NCBI GenBank assembly: GCA_014338405.1
Contig: JTDE01001005.1
Span: 15,598 to 79,597, forward strand
Direction of reading: 5' to 3'
Source of the DNA: Paragonimus skrjabini miyazakii
Taxonomy: Eukaryota; Platyhelminthes; Trematoda; Plagiorchiida; Troglotrematidae
DNA length: 64,000 nt
Part shown: positions 38,965 through 51,600 of the stretch, in pieces
Position numbering within the stretch: the first letter of the stretch is position 1
How the letters are laid out: each line of letters begins with the position of its first letter
Program-made: the position numbers and the translations under genes
The notes under the pieces: model-generated
The model's database searches: none
Seen by the model: only the letters and a program-made list of their open reading frames with translations
What the model was told of the DNA's origin: nothing

Positions 38965-41900
38965 GGCTTATTCGCTATGTAAAGTCTCTAGCATTTGGAA
39001 GAACAAGTGTTAGGTAATCTGCGCACAACTGATCGGGTTGTACTCGCAACTGCGCGCTGTACACCCGCTGTTCGCCGTTATACACACAGCACCACGCAAA
39101 CACATTTTGTTCGGATCCGTCCGCATGACGATCAGTAAAAATGAACAGTACGATTGAGATTTACTTGATGGTGTATTTTCACACTTTTCACCAGGTTCGT
39201 TGCGTTGCGACTTTACAGGCATGTTTCCCCGTCCCAGACGAAGTTCGGATGGTTAGAATCATCAATACCTGATGTGTCAGGCTGGGCGTTTGCCAGTTCT
39301 GCCTTTCCGTTGATCAAAGCGAGCTAAACAAAGTAACAGTATTATTGTGTTTCTGCATAGCATACAAACAGTGGCGCCTGTTTTTATGTGTGAAACCCTT
39401 ATCTAACATTAGACAAGATAACTCAAGGTTACCGTGAGCGGAACTCATGAAATCGGTTTTCGCGGGCGATGTGATTACCGCGGAACTCTACTAGTCACGT
39501 GTTTGATTTATTACCCCTCCATCAAGGATGTAATGGACTAATCATGGCAAACATAAGTAATGCACAATCTGAGTACGTATACTGAGATTTACTCCTTTGA
39601 TTCGCACGATATGGATTCAAAATCATTACCTGTTTTATGCATATAGAACCACAGACGGGTGTCTAGAACTGGAGTAAATTTCTAACTGATTGTCGTTTAA
39701 CTGGATAGTAATCACCACAGAAGCTGCTTTTGTTCATGGTGGTGTATTTTGTACGACTTGTACCAAATTCCGTGACGGATTAACCCTTGGTACCAGTAGC
39801 TTTGGAACGCAACAAGGGAAATTACGATTCATATATTTATCAGAAGGTTTTTAGTACAAAGGTGTCTATGTGCATTCAGAACAAACTGGGCAAAATTGTG
39901 CATAGATCCCATTAGATAGGCTTGTAGCCAATTAGTGGCTACTCGGTAGGTTGTATACTCTGGACCTGATTTGTAGACAAGTAATATTTCCATTTTGTAG
40001 TTACTGTTTGAAACGTGCCATGTGTTACATACGTGTTAGCTTGAGAACAATCAGTGATGCCTGACAGATTTCTGTATCCTTATCACATACTACGTAATTC
40101 CATGTACTCTGTTTTTCACTTGACAATGTAGCTTGTTTGATATTTACAGATGTCTGATTCGCCATACCCGAAAATTTCCTGTTTAGTGGTAGGATTACTT
40201 TTTCTCTGACAGACTGGTTTCTTCTCTAAGAGTATACCAATTTTGCGGCCCATCGTAGCACATGCGTTTTACGTCAGTCACCAACCTTTAGGGTTCGTTA
40301 CTGTCTCACTCGCCTTTGCTCTGTCTTTTCCACGTAGTCAGCTGCTTCGGTATGTGTGAGTGTGTTTTCTGAGAGCCTTGAACCGAACGATATTCAATAC
40401 AACCTTTTCGGATAACCACACTGTCCATCAGTGTTATACATTGTTCACATCGCATCTGTGCTTAAGACCTCCCATATGTTCGTTTACGGTTCCTTCCGAT
40501 CCACTTTTGCGCATCGCGAATGGGGATATAGGTTTGATGAAGTCTGCGTTATCAGTATAGCCTCCGTTTGGGTCAAAGCAGTTACTGCAGAATGTTCTCC
40601 ACTTTACCTGAGTGGACGAATGACTGTAAAGGTTTGTCGTGCACATCCTGAGCGTTAACTATTTGTATCATCCAGGTAAACACTACCTGGTATAGATTTA
40701 TCAACGAATCTGTCTAGTTTAACCGGACGAATTTACATAATATTTTTCATCGTTTAAATCAAAAGTAAATGGAATCCATAGCTTACCCTCTCTGAGTTTT
40801 TCCTGTGTTTGCGTGCGTGCGAATGATCGTGTGAACCACAATGTTGACGTGGCATCCATAGGCAGATCCTAACGAGGCATTGTCCTCACGCACGCTTCTA
40901 CCTCAGAGGTTCTAGCCGGTACACACCGAAGTCACACACACACACACGCATTGTTACTGACAGGTTGGAGGGTTCGTCCCTAGTCAGTTTAATCGCGGAT
41001 CGATTTTCATCACTATTATCACGGCATGGAACTTGTCAGGTCGATTGACGTGGAATCCCAATGGTGGAAATGCGAATCCTGTCTAGGATTCATACTCGAA
41101 ACTGGCAGCCAGTGAACGGTTCACGGCTGCGCATCGTCCACCCTATTTGAAATGTTTCTGTGTGTAGTCTGAAACGGTCAGGCTAGCTTTGATGTTCCTG
41201 TCATTGAAACCACAACCAAAGCTTTTTTTAATGGTTTTGTGAAACTAGTTAAAAATCACCAGTGTGAAATTTTGCCGCTGTTTCACTGAATTCTGTTGAA
41301 GTTGATGTTGGGGTTTTGATAATGTTGTCATCTTCTCTCTCTTTCTAATTGGGGCAATGATCGGAACAAGTAAATTGTCTTCAGCTCTCCTGCACTTCCG
41401 ACATATGGAAACATAATTGGAAGGAACTCCGTCGCTTTTGATCATTCGCGAGGGTTAGGCTTCCTAATCACAGTACTAGTGTTTGTTTGGGTGTTTTCAG
41501 TATCTTAATTTACTGGTAAGGTGCATGCTTGTTTGTGTCCAACAGACAACCGAAGATACAAACTTGGTGTTACAAGTTACTACGTCCTTCAATCCTCGAT
41601 AAGCATAGAGAGTAGTTGGTGTCCTTTCACGTTGCTGGGATAATCTGGGAGCGTCTTTAAACTGTTCAACTCCCGCTTACACCGTTGATACACAGGTTTC
41701 ACACAAGACTTTCCCAGAGCACTCTTTCTAGCACTTGGTACATCAACAACTGATGCAAATGCTAGTCAGAAAAGTCATCAGCCAAATCGTTGGTTAGTTT
41801 CTATAGTTCATTTCACTCACTTGCAGTTTGGGTGGTCATTCTGTTGTTTTTTGTTCCAATACCCTTGAGACGTTTCCTAGTGTATAAACCACTGTCTCAG

Positions 41901-43169
41901 GTCATTTTTTGGTTGCTTTCGAAAATTTTAACTTTCGGGTTAAGTTTTACGCACTAGACGTTTCCCTACCTACAGCCTTCTCTGTATGTACACTGCACAA
42001 ATGTGTGTAGTGTTACTGCTAGCGGGCTTCGTAGACAAATTGCTGAACCATTTTGTCAGTTCTGACACGGACCTGTCTATGATAGGCACACATGGCTAAG
42101 AACGTGGCTAACCCGACCTCCATTCTCCTGGTCTATGCAGAGTGTGCTTAGTCAGCACCCGGGGTTTGAAGGACTTTTCAACACCACCTGCTGTTCACTG
42201 TGTTCATAAGCGCCATTGCAACGGTCGGTTTGGCGAGCTTAGTGCTTTTCTCATTTTTCACTATGACTCCTCTTCAATTGACTAACTCCAGCGATCGTCA
42301 ACTGTCAGATCGCGTGAGATCACAATACAAGTTGATCATCGACAAGTATTGATTGTCAGTTGTACGTAAAGTGATGGCCTCTCTTGAGACAGTCGAAAAC
42401 TTGAGGTTGTGTGAAATCTTATAATTAAGTCAGCTCAATCAAATCTTGTGTAAGGTCATACATGTTTGAGTTATCTCGCACAGATTACAAGCAGAAAGCC
42501 CGACTCAGATAAAGGAATATTAATCTCGATTATTTCTGTTAAGCAATTACGAGACTTACGTTTCTTACTATGAAGCGCTTCAAAGATAAACCTTACCCGC
42601 ATGCAAGTACTTTTTCAAAAAATATTTTCGATTATACGGCGCTGTGGTTGGCATAATTTTGGTGTGTTGGAATAGTAGACTTACGAGCGACAGCTCAGTT
42701 TCAAGTTCCGCGAAGACAAGCCCGGAGGTTCATTTCGTGAAACCTCTCAGGCGTTCCCTAACTTCCAGTTTTATTATCACTGTACAAACAGAAGTAAAAC
42801 TTAAGAAAGCATTGATGTGTGAACACTGAACAGAACTGGTAAAATGGTCACAAGTTATCGGATAGCAATTACAACGAATGATGGGTGAACTTCTTTGCAG
42901 GGCATCGGTTTGTCATTTTACTTGATGGAAATTATACAGAGGTGATAATATTCAATGTGATCCGACTGCAGGTTGGCCTGTTCTCTGACCATTAAAATTC
43001 AATGGATGTATGTTCTGTAAAACTGACTCTTTAGTCGGTCATAGATTTTCCATGCATATGGGCGGATTCTTATCGGTTTTCTTATCACAGAAGGTTTGCT
43101 TTTTTCCGATTATTTGATAAATGCTTGAGATAGATTGTACACTTGGGCTGCCCAATACCTTAGAAACAT
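38965..43169. other. no supported gene
   Basis: Open frames up to 75 residues on both strands are unrecognised. A (CA)7 tract lies at 40933-40946. The minus-strand frame at 39010-39222 lies just upstream of the AT-hook candidate but has no features of its own. Confidence 0.5.
40933..40946. repeat. (CA)7 microsatellite
   Basis: A perfect CA run. Confidence 0.9.
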
Positions 43170-43226
43170 GGCAGTTGAAACTCGAACCAACGACCACACG
43201 ACTGGTAGCCAGTGTCACATTACCCC
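43170..43226 (-). repeat. degenerate tRNA-derived SINE-like relic
   Basis: On the minus strand GGGGTAATGTGACACTGGCT is followed by GTTGGTTCGAGTTTC. The second contains a near-consensus pol III B box (GGTTCGAGTTTC against GGTTCGANTCC). The layout matches a tRNA-derived SINE head. It lies about 300 bases upstream of the Ig exon, which suits an intronic position. Confidence 0.45.
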
Positions 43227-43527
43227 GGATGTTTTTTCCTGAATCAGCTCTATATAAAACACATTAGCTACCCAGGCGAAGGATGTGTGTGGAAGGGCAC
43301 TTTCTGTGAGGACATGCTCCTCTGTTCTGTAAACAGCACGTTTCGTTTAGGTTGGGTGAGCCCTGGAAAGATTCATTCATATCTTGTTGCAGCCATCGAG
43401 ACAAAATTACCTATTTTAAAAACCGTGTTGAGTTAAACAGTGGGCAGCTGTCGTGCTAAATCAATTCTACTTCTGACAAGTGAACACACCCTACAGATCT
43501 ATTCTTTTTTCTATTATTGGTGTTTAG

Positions 43528-43788
43528 ATCCTCCCACGGATCATTTATCCTCTCGAGCTCCCGTTCGTCGTGGTTATTTAATTCGGATTGGTCAAAGCAT
43601 CAATCTAACGTGCCCCTATGACGTTCCGTTCTATTCCTGGACACATTCTGCGCAGCCGAACAAAATTCTCTCCGATAAACAACTGCTGTTTATTAAGTCA
43701 GCTACTTTGGAGAATTCCGGTCGATATGTTTGCCAAGCGATTGATGGTTACGGGACCAATTCAGCGGATTTCGCCGTCCGTGTTATTG
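43528..43788 (+). CDS. exon encoding one immunoglobulin (I-set-like) domain
   Basis: This 261-bp exon lies between an acceptor with a long pyrimidine tract (TTCTATTATTGGTGTTTAG, ending 43527) and a consensus donor (ATTG|GTGAGT at 43788/43789). Both ends are phase 1, the classic symmetry of exons that carry one Ig domain. The 87-codon peptide has the Ig landmarks in order: GQSINLTC (B-strand Cys), FYSW (C-strand Trp), LLFIKSATLENSGRYVCQA (E strand then the D/N-x-G-x-Y-x-C F-strand motif), GYG and a closing FAVRVI strand. The domain would fold outside the cell as part of a receptor or adhesion protein. FGFR-type receptors have similar C-terminal strands, but no kinase or other diagnostic exon was found, so the gene is unnamed. 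Neighbouring exons must lie beyond large introns. Confidence 0.78.
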
Positions 43789-46700
43789 GTGAGTATCATT
43801 CAATTGTAGGAAGATGGTCGTCTGGCTTGTTTTTATTTATTTGTACTCTAACCTGAGGTTTATTAGGAAATACCTTTCCTCCCTTAATCTTAATCTCTCT
43901 ATCTGTGTTGTTGTTTTTGCATGTTTGTGCTCTCTGCGTGTATTGTTATTGATTCAAATGGTGCATTGTACTGCGGTGTGTGTGTAACTGACCCTGACCT
44001 TTCTCTGTTCATCATTTGGAGGTCGGATTTCGGTACACATGATGGTCGGTTGTCACATCCCTACAGTTATGGGACCGATGGGATGTGCCATTGGTGTGAC
44101 ACGGACTGATAGTCCGAACTAGACTGGGCATTTGGTCACTGGGTTTGTTAATCGAAGCGCCGGATTAACGGCGGATGTAACAGACGTAGCCAAAACATGC
44201 GTCTCCTCTCGTCGGTAATTCTCATAAAAAGCCCATGCTCCTTTGTCTCACGGGTAGCGAAGGTTGTACTAGCGAGGATCATTGCTGCCAATGTAACAAT
44301 CAGTGCGGACACAACTCAGTTGATTGTCCTAATTGAGTCTATTATTCATTTGGGTTTGATTGGCTGGTCCTTAAAGCGATATCCCACCGGGACGAAACGA
44401 CCACGGATGACTAGTTGCTACACTGAACTCTCTTAGAAAATGGCTGATGAACGATCGGAGAAAGAAAAACTGCTTCAAGTGATTGAATTTAGACAAACCT
44501 GGTCTATCTGTTCTCTGTCAGTAGTACATAGCAAACTGTGTGGTGTTTATCGTTCTTACCATTATCTCAGCTGTGTAGCAAAGCGTAGACGCGATAGTCC
44601 TCTGGCCAACGTCGACGGTCGGCTGTAGTTGCGAAGCCTTCAGGTTAGCAGATCATGGTTAGGATTTTTGGCAACCGTTACAATCTGTAGACTCACCTAT
44701 AATCAGGCGGTGCCAACGTGGATTTCGTAGTTGTCGTTTACCTTTGTGATATCTACAGGCAACTTATTGCTGACAACCGCCAACAGTGCTATTAACAGAA
44801 CTCAGTGGTTAAAACGTGTTTTTAGTCCAAACGATCACTTAAATGGTCTACGGGTAGGCACGCTACTTTTGGTGACTACAGGAAAGTCCTCCAGTCTTTC
44901 TGAGCTACAGGCGCCAGACGACTCAGTGTGATTAGGACCATTTATTGGGAAACTGGTAGCCTAATTTGTCGCTGAGTGGAACATCTCAACCGAGAGTTCA
45001 GCTGACCACCGGAGTCAACAATATTTGGGACTGTTTCATTGGTATTTATCATTTGGTTCTAGCAGAGACAGAAATCAATAGGTTATTTGAATCGTCCCCA
45101 ACAGTAGTATGGTCGTACGTGTTCAACAAATAGCCTGACTATTCAGTGAGTCTCGATATATTTGTTAACCTGATGCCAGCTTTTTGTGTAGGCAGGTTGA
45201 CTAGGCACTTGTCATTGTCGCCCTCTGAGATGTCACTGTACAAGCGGGACGGAAACTTTTTCCACTTCGCATACACTGTTTTATCCCATAGACAGCAATA
45301 AACTACACAACCTCAATAATTTTGTCTTCAACGCTATTCGACGACTTTGCAATTGCATCACTACGTATCATTGTTCTAATTATCCCTCGAGACTGAAGCT
45401 GACACATTGTTCGACTCTCGTCACGCGTTTGCTTGCTATCACTTTTCGTAAAATAGTTACTTTCTACAACTCATGACCCCTGTTGCATAAACTAAGTCAT
45501 CCATTTTGATTACAGATGGATCTCTGCGTATTTAGAGTTCAACTAACAAAACGGGCTACTCAGTAAGCCTGGAAATGTTAGCATGTCATTCAGAGTAAGA
45601 GAGAAGTGTCTGTATGTTTTCTCGCTGCTAGCCCACTTGCACTTGACGCAACGTACGGGGCTAGCATTATCTAATCTAGGTTCTTCCGAAAGCTGAACTG
45701 TTCTATTTCACCGGACGAGAAGCACTAAGCAGACATGTATGGACTTCATGTATGTGTGGAATTCTAACAACATGAAGAGGTAATCGGAGTTTTTCACATC
45801 TCCTTACACCCTGATGGTTGCGTTACTTCCGTGGCACAGTTCTGCTGGGTTGATTTGGTTTGTTGACTTGAAAACGGCGTAACCATGGAACAGCCAACTT
45901 GGCGCATACAATAACAATGCAAGTGTATGGCCACCCTTTATCGTTGTATCGTGTAATGAACAGATCGTAGTATTGTTAATTGTGCTCTGCGATCTGAGTA
46001 GAGTAGAACAATCACAGGAGATTTTATTGACCCATTTTATTACCCGAATCCCCTTCTTTTGAATAATTGCTAATAAAACTTGTCCATGACAGCGCTTGCC
46101 GTGTGCCCACTATAATCGTTAATTACATTAGGCTGAAGGACGTTTCTGATCAGACCACTTTGCGTTGCTTTCAATGCTCTACCAGTGTATCAGGAAGCGT
46201 CATACTACCTCATTCACTTGAACAGCGATGATGCTTGTTCTTGTGAACTGATATTATTCTGTGGAGGTTACTCCATCAAAAGGGGGTACAATCCCAGATA
46301 GGAAATGATCCGTACTATCACGTGGCTATGAAATTTGTGTTCACATATTTTTGTGTAACTGCTGTGCCTGACAGTGTGCTAATATATGAACGGGCAACTG
46401 CGTATTAGCTACCAAATGATCAGTGAGTTCGATACCTCCCTATGGAAAATGCATTCACTGGATTCAGTTACACAGTCAAAAAAACTGCTCAGGAACACAT
46501 ACTAGTCATTAACAACGAGTCCAACACGTCTTTGTTTTTATTGTGACCTATCAAGGTATAACACTAACAGTACGCTTTACACACAACAGGTGTAATTTTC
46601 TGCTGTTTCAAGCTGTCAGACATTTTGAGTTTGTATAAATTTACTCCAACTGTTCGTGTATGTTAGATAATTACTACGTGTAGCTATTCGAAAACACCGT

Positions 46701-46997
46701 AGTTCACATTGCTGCCGTGTCCTTTGACATATCACGATATTAGACGATCTCATTTTTACCGATTTGTTAGTATTTGAAACAGTTGATTCCCTTCGTAAAT
46801 TTGAACAAAGCAAAAGGAAGACGGACAGTGGTAGATGTTAGCACTTCGTATTGCCTCTTCAGAGGGATACATATATATGACACTATTGGGGTGGGGGGTG
46901 AAAAAATAAAATGGCAAATTAGGTGGAGAACAACAACGCAAAACTATTAGGTCCATGGGAGTCTAAGGCTTACATATAATCGTTTTTGTACACACCG
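43789..46997 (+). other. putative intron downstream of the Ig exon
   Basis: It begins at the consensus donor. No second Ig exon or other recognisable coding segment was found. Small open frames (for example 44197-44436 and 44440-44628) lack domains. Confidence 0.45.
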
Positions 46998-47339
46998 TTT
47001 CAGTTTTCAGAATGAGCCTTATCGACAAATGGACGGGGTTGCCATGGGGAGTCCATTAGGACCGATGCTAGTGGATTTTTCATGCTGATGGTAGGAAGGC
47101 GGATGGCTCTAGACATTTCGTCGCTTCCGTTGTGCAAACGTTATGTGAATGACATTCTTATATTTGCACAATCTTTGCAAAGGATCGATGAGATGGTGAA
47201 CCGGTTCAACGTATGTCATGCTAATCTGACAGTCACCTGTGGGCTGGAAAAGAATGGATGCCTACCGTTTTTAGACATCCTCATCAGTCGTAAAGAAGAT
47301 GGATCAGCAAGAAAGAAGGTGTATCGAAAGTCCGCCTGA
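46998..47339 (+). pseudogene. Penelope-like reverse transcriptase, palm region, inactivated
   Basis: The first frame reads PYRQMDGVAMGSPLGP (47017-47064), the conserved GxAMGSPLxP motif of Penelope RTs, and ends at a stop at 47086-47088. A frameshift near 47080 moves the reading to frame 47082-47339: GRRMALDISSLPL, then KRYVNDILIF (47139-47168), where Asn replaces the second Asp of the catalytic YVDD box. NGCLPFLDILISRKEDGS follows, a typical post-palm motif. A nonsense codon at 47337-47339 stands where a Trp codon is expected (TGA for TGG); the same frame then continues into the endonuclease. The catalytic Asp loss and two frame lesions make this copy dead. Confidence 0.88.
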
Positions 47340-47375
47340 ACTGGTCAGTACACTCACTTCACAAGCTTTACACCA

Positions 47376-48104
47376 ATGAAGAACAAGCGAACATTGGTCA
47401 GAACATTATTTTCGCATGCCAGACGCATTTTTTCATCGGAATATTTAGCTGATCAACTCCGACTGCTTACAACGACGTTGCAGGATAATGAGTATTCGCT
47501 GGGTCTTATCAACAGACACAGCCAGCAACGTGTAGCAGTAGACAAGGTTTCCACGGTTGAGAAGAAGAAAGTATACATGGAACTACGATTCAAAGGTGAC
47601 ACTTCTTCACTTCGAACAACAAAACGCCTCGTTGCCTCCGTTAGGCGAGCAGACAACCCGGCTGGAATTGTAGTCGTTGAACGAACTCGTAAGCTACCGT
47701 TACCTTCAGTAAAGTGTGAGCAACCTGTTGGCACCAACTCGCTCTGTATTTATCAATTTGTGTGTAACTGCGGCGAAAGTTACATCGGCAGAACCGATAG
47801 GTTTTTGAACTCTAGGATGAAGGAACATCTGCCGAAGTGGGTTCAGGATGTGACTGCGCAGTGTACTTCCCTCGTCCCAGGACCACGCAAGCTTCCGACC
47901 TCGTCTATTGCCAGACACATGTTGGCTACCGGTCACCGGATTACTCCCGAGTCAACATTCAGGATTATAACGCACCACGCTAATCCGCGTTTCCTGAGTT
48001 TCGCGGAGGCGGTCGCGATTAGTCGTCTCAAGCAAACATTGTGTGTACAAAAACAAGTATATGTAGGCCTTAGATTTGTTAGTATGCCTAATAAATCATA
48101 TTGA
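47376..48104 (+). CDS. Penelope-like C-terminal region with GIY-YIG endonuclease, open frame
   Basis: A 242-codon uninterrupted frame continues in phase from the RT segment. The start at 47376 is only the first Met after the nonsense codon; in the intact element this is the interior of the polyprotein. Residues 1-60 (TLFSHARRIFSSEYLADQL, LINRHSQQRV) are the RT thumb and linker. Residues about 114-222 are the GIY-YIG nuclease: Cys residues at 114, 124, 130 and 132, IYQF then SYIGRT (the IY and YIG halves, 125-138), Arg in LNSRMKEH (147), ARHMLATGH (179-187) and a Glu in FAEAVAISRL (211), which corresponds to the metal-binding Glu of the fold. The nuclease nicks DNA for insertion. All key residues seem present although the RT is dead. 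Confidence 0.85.
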   Translation: MKNKRTLVRTLFSHARRIFSSEYLADQLRLLTTTLQDNEYSLGLINRHSQQRVAVDKVSTVEKKKVYMELRFKGDTSSLRTTKRLVASVRRADNPAGIVVVERTRKLPLPSVKCEQPVGTNSLCIYQFVCNCGESYIGRTDRFLNSRMKEHLPKWVQDVTAQCTSLVPGPRKLPTSSIARHMLATGHRITPESTFRIITHHANPRFLSFAEAVAISRLKQTLCVQKQVYVGLRFVSMPNKSY

Positions 48105-48504
48105 TTAGGAAATTTCATAGTCGGATGCGGGAAGCGACGAATACCTGTGGGAGTGAGCCAGGTGATTATCCTACCTACTTGTCTTGAAAGTAAGTTTCAG
48201 TGGGATTGAAGATCAGTGACAGATGGTTTTTTAAATATATTGCGTTTAAAAAATAACTCTATTTTGTGCACAGTTGGATAATATTGCGTGAATTGCATGA
48301 TCTATCAGTATATTGATAACAAACGTGATAGAAGTAGACATTTATCGGTTCAGCCACCCAACCGATCGCTATTGGCTCCTAACTAGCCGCTCGCAGTTCA
48401 CAAACGCTCTCCCCTCGCTGATAAGGGATATTGAGTAAGTGGGTAACTTAAACTACAGTTTATGAAGGTCCGCTTTTAGGCCAGTTTAGTCTACCACGAC
48501 AACC

Positions 48505-48505
<1 letters not shown>
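48105..48505. other. 3' flank of the Penelope-like element
   Basis: No coding sequence. It could include 3' untranslated or terminal-repeat sequence of the element, but no repeat boundary was found. Confidence 0.4.
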
Positions 48506-48550
<45 letters not shown>

Positions 48551-48650
48551 NNNNNNNNNNNNNNNNNNNNNNNNNNNNNNNNNNNNNNNNNNNNNNNNNN
48601 NNNNNNNNNNNNNNNNNNNNNNNNNNNNNNNNNNNNNNNNNNNNNNNNNN

Positions 48651-48692
<42 letters not shown>
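48506..48692. repeat. long (AT)n microsatellite interrupted by assembly gap
   Basis: Pure AT dinucleotides occupy 48506-48550 and 48651-48692 around a 100-N gap. The true repeat length is unknown, and the repeat is the obvious cause of the gap. Confidence 0.97.
48551..48650. other. assembly gap (100 N)
   Basis: Exactly 100 N inside the (AT)n tract, so it is a placeholder length. Confidence 1.
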
Positions 48693-48697
<5 letters not shown>

Positions 48698-51600
48698 AGC
48701 AGAACGTAACACTGCTCTTTAGAGGTTTCCGTGCCATTTGTTTTCAGCGTCTTTGCGTTTTGGGTGATTACACTTATCTATTCAAATTGTCAACCTACTT
48801 TACTCACCGGGTGACTATCACTCATGCTCAAACGGAAATACTTGTGCGTTTCCATTACACTTATCTGATCCAGCATGTAAGCAAGCCTGTTTCTTGTCGG
48901 CTCTCAGTTTTTGGTTGTATTTCTATTTCTGGGTTTATTGAATCGCGCCAGATTCCTCTATAACTTTACCTGGTATGAATGCCGTATAGTGGACACCTGT
49001 GGTGAAGGAAGTTCGGATTCCTTTAATCCTGTGCTACACTCGCCAAAAAAGCTCGCCAAATATGCAGATAACCATGCATCAATGTGCCTACGAGTTTTGC
49101 TCGCCCAAGCGTTTGCAGGAAACCAAATTAGAGGATCTATTTCTGAAATGGCAGTCTAAAGTCTACACATAAACGGAACCCAACCGACAAAATTAATCTA
49201 GACTAACAAGAATCGGGAACATGTTCACATGTAGTGTGCCAGGTCTTCGCCACAGTTCTATCTACACGTTCTATGCAGTGTCTTTGCATTTGAATTTCAA
49301 AAACATTTGTGTGGCGAGAGCATACAGTCTCTGAATTGATTTGAAGCGACATTTAACTCGGTATATCGAAGTTTGGTTGTTCATTTTAAGCAATACAGTA
49401 TCAATACACAGAATATAAATGATTTGGGCTCGCATACTCAACCGTTTTATAGACAACATGCCACTCAACTTTGCTCTTTTGCATACAACCAAACTTTTAG
49501 GCTGACTCATTCAGAAAGGCAACAACAGACATGTGTGTGTAGATTTCAAGGAAATTCAGCGGCGGTTGCAGTTTGTTTTGCCCGGGTAACTATCAGCGAA
49601 ATGTAGGACAATCGTTTCGATCACGTAGAGTCTCATCAGCACCTTGTCAGCTGTGAACTAGGATTCACAGTATGTGACTATGTGCTTAGATTGGGGTCTA
49701 TTCACTTATCCATCAAACCACAAGGTAATGCTCACATTTGTGATTGCACTTTCTTTTCTGTTAAGCTGAAATCGACCAACCAATGCTTTCTAGGGATGAG
49801 GGTGAATACAAACCAATCTCAGATGACAGGTATGTTTTGGCTTACAAAGAATGGAAGTGTAACAGCCAACGAAAATAACTCAGCCGGATCAGAATTTAAA
49901 CTTGGATACTGGTATTTACCATTCGGTGAGGTAACTCATTGTTACACAGATCCCCTGTTAGATTTGACCGACTAGTCTACTGCGAAACTTATCGCTTAAG
50001 TTTCTCCTACTCCTTCTAGTGCATATATACTACCCAACTTTCTTGTTTCCATTGTTCAGGTTGGTCACAATGAAAGGCATACATCCTGTACCAAATTTAT
50101 GAGACCACCGAAAGTTTTACGAATGGTTTTGTCATGATGCGTTCTAGAGTGCTCACTTTGCTTTTTATAACTAACAGGAATTCATTACAAGCCATAATGA
50201 AAAATTGTTTTGTAGGCAGGCCTATTCCCTGTGACCCAGTAAAGCGGGTCAAAAAAATGATCATCGAGAAGCCACAAGACCATTTCTGCATATGATCTGT
50301 CGAGGGTTGTTAGTAGAGGGTAGCTGTTTAGTTCCATTTTGGAATCGCGATTTGCTGTAACGGCATTTTTCTCACTAAGCGAATCGATGTAGGTTGGACA
50401 CAGATTAGTCTGGTTTTTATTTAGAGGATTCCATAATTTTAAGATTGGAGCGTTCCTCCTTGTATCCTTGTACTCGTGCTGAGGAAGTATACTCCCAGGT
50501 TTATCGATCCCGTCCAAATCAGGACTACAGACTGATCGCTATGGTGCATGCAGTCTGTGTATGATGAGCTATGTGCTTGTTGCGTGGTACACACGTAATG
50601 AAACATTGCCTTGCTGGAGAGGTTTGTTTCCTCGTGGGCGTGTAGTGTAGTAACTGGTTGTAAAGATTTACCCAGTATACTTGCGCATCAATTGGCCTTT
50701 TTCTTACCCAGTTTACTCACCCCCCCTTTTAAAATACACCCCCAAAAATCCGGAGTTCGCTTGTCAGTGATCACGCTAAAACGTACCTGATTATTTTTTA
50801 AGCTACACCCGTACCACCTTAGCGTATCAGTGCCATCCAGATGAAATTTCTATTCGTCCACATATTGTACACATTTTTACTTAAATGTTCTTAAGACGTA
50901 CACATTTTATACTACGCTGGGTGTGTTCGTGCTAGATGAAACTAGACCGCTTCGTCTTCCGATGGTTTAGCCAGTTACACTATTGTAGTACCTCTTATAT
51001 GAGCAATGTGAAGATGCTCATCGCAAATATTTCCCCCCTATTCTGAGTAAGCACTCTTTTCGTTAGACGCCAATCGAACGATTCATCGAGAACAGACTAA
51101 AGGTCATCCTTCTTTCTCGGTGGTCGTATGTAGAGATGGATATCTCAGGAAACGATTGACTACATACCTTGAATTCTGAAGTCGTTCGGCGGTCTCCCAT
51201 GTATTCGCTTTGTAGAAGAAACTTTGATTTACTGGAACATTCTAAGCGTTCCATTTCCACAGCAGAAGTAGACCAACTACCCTTCAAATGCTGCTCCCAA
51301 CCAAGACCAACATAATAGCTTATGCATCCTTCAGTTCTCGATCCATTCAATTGGCTCCTGTACTCCGAGGTATACATGCTCCTCAACCAATACATGCTAC
51401 TGTCATGCGACGGTCTTCACAGCGCGCATTCAGCTATTCAGTCTTGTGTGCATGTGCTCAAAAGTTGAATGTGCTGCACATATACGCGCCGGTCCTATAG
51501 TTTTTGTTGCGGTAATTTCTTCCTCAACCAAATGGGAAAACCTGCGACTCACTGTAATAAAAGTATCGTTAAACTATTAAGTGGCCGTACATTTTTGTTC

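Larger units (their letters stand above)
46998..48104 (+). mobile_element. Penelope-like retroelement, 5'-truncated (RT palm to GIY-YIG end)
   Basis: A plus-strand segment reads from the central RT motifs through the C-terminal GIY-YIG endonuclease to the natural stop at 48102-48104. RT plus GIY-YIG on one polyprotein is diagnostic of Penelope-like elements. The N-terminal part of the RT is absent. The element is in the same orientation as the Ig exon and probably sits in an intron. No terminal repeats or target duplication were recognised, and the 3' flank reaches an (AT)n tract with a gap 400 bases further on. Confidence 0.92.

Noticed and set aside
44441..44480. Hammerhead-like CTGATGA followed by GAAA
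   Set aside because: The bases between the two core elements cannot form a proper stem II, and no matching stems I and III were seen.
48486..48737. Open frames across the second gap
   Set aside because: They consist of AT repeat translation and unknown residues from N.
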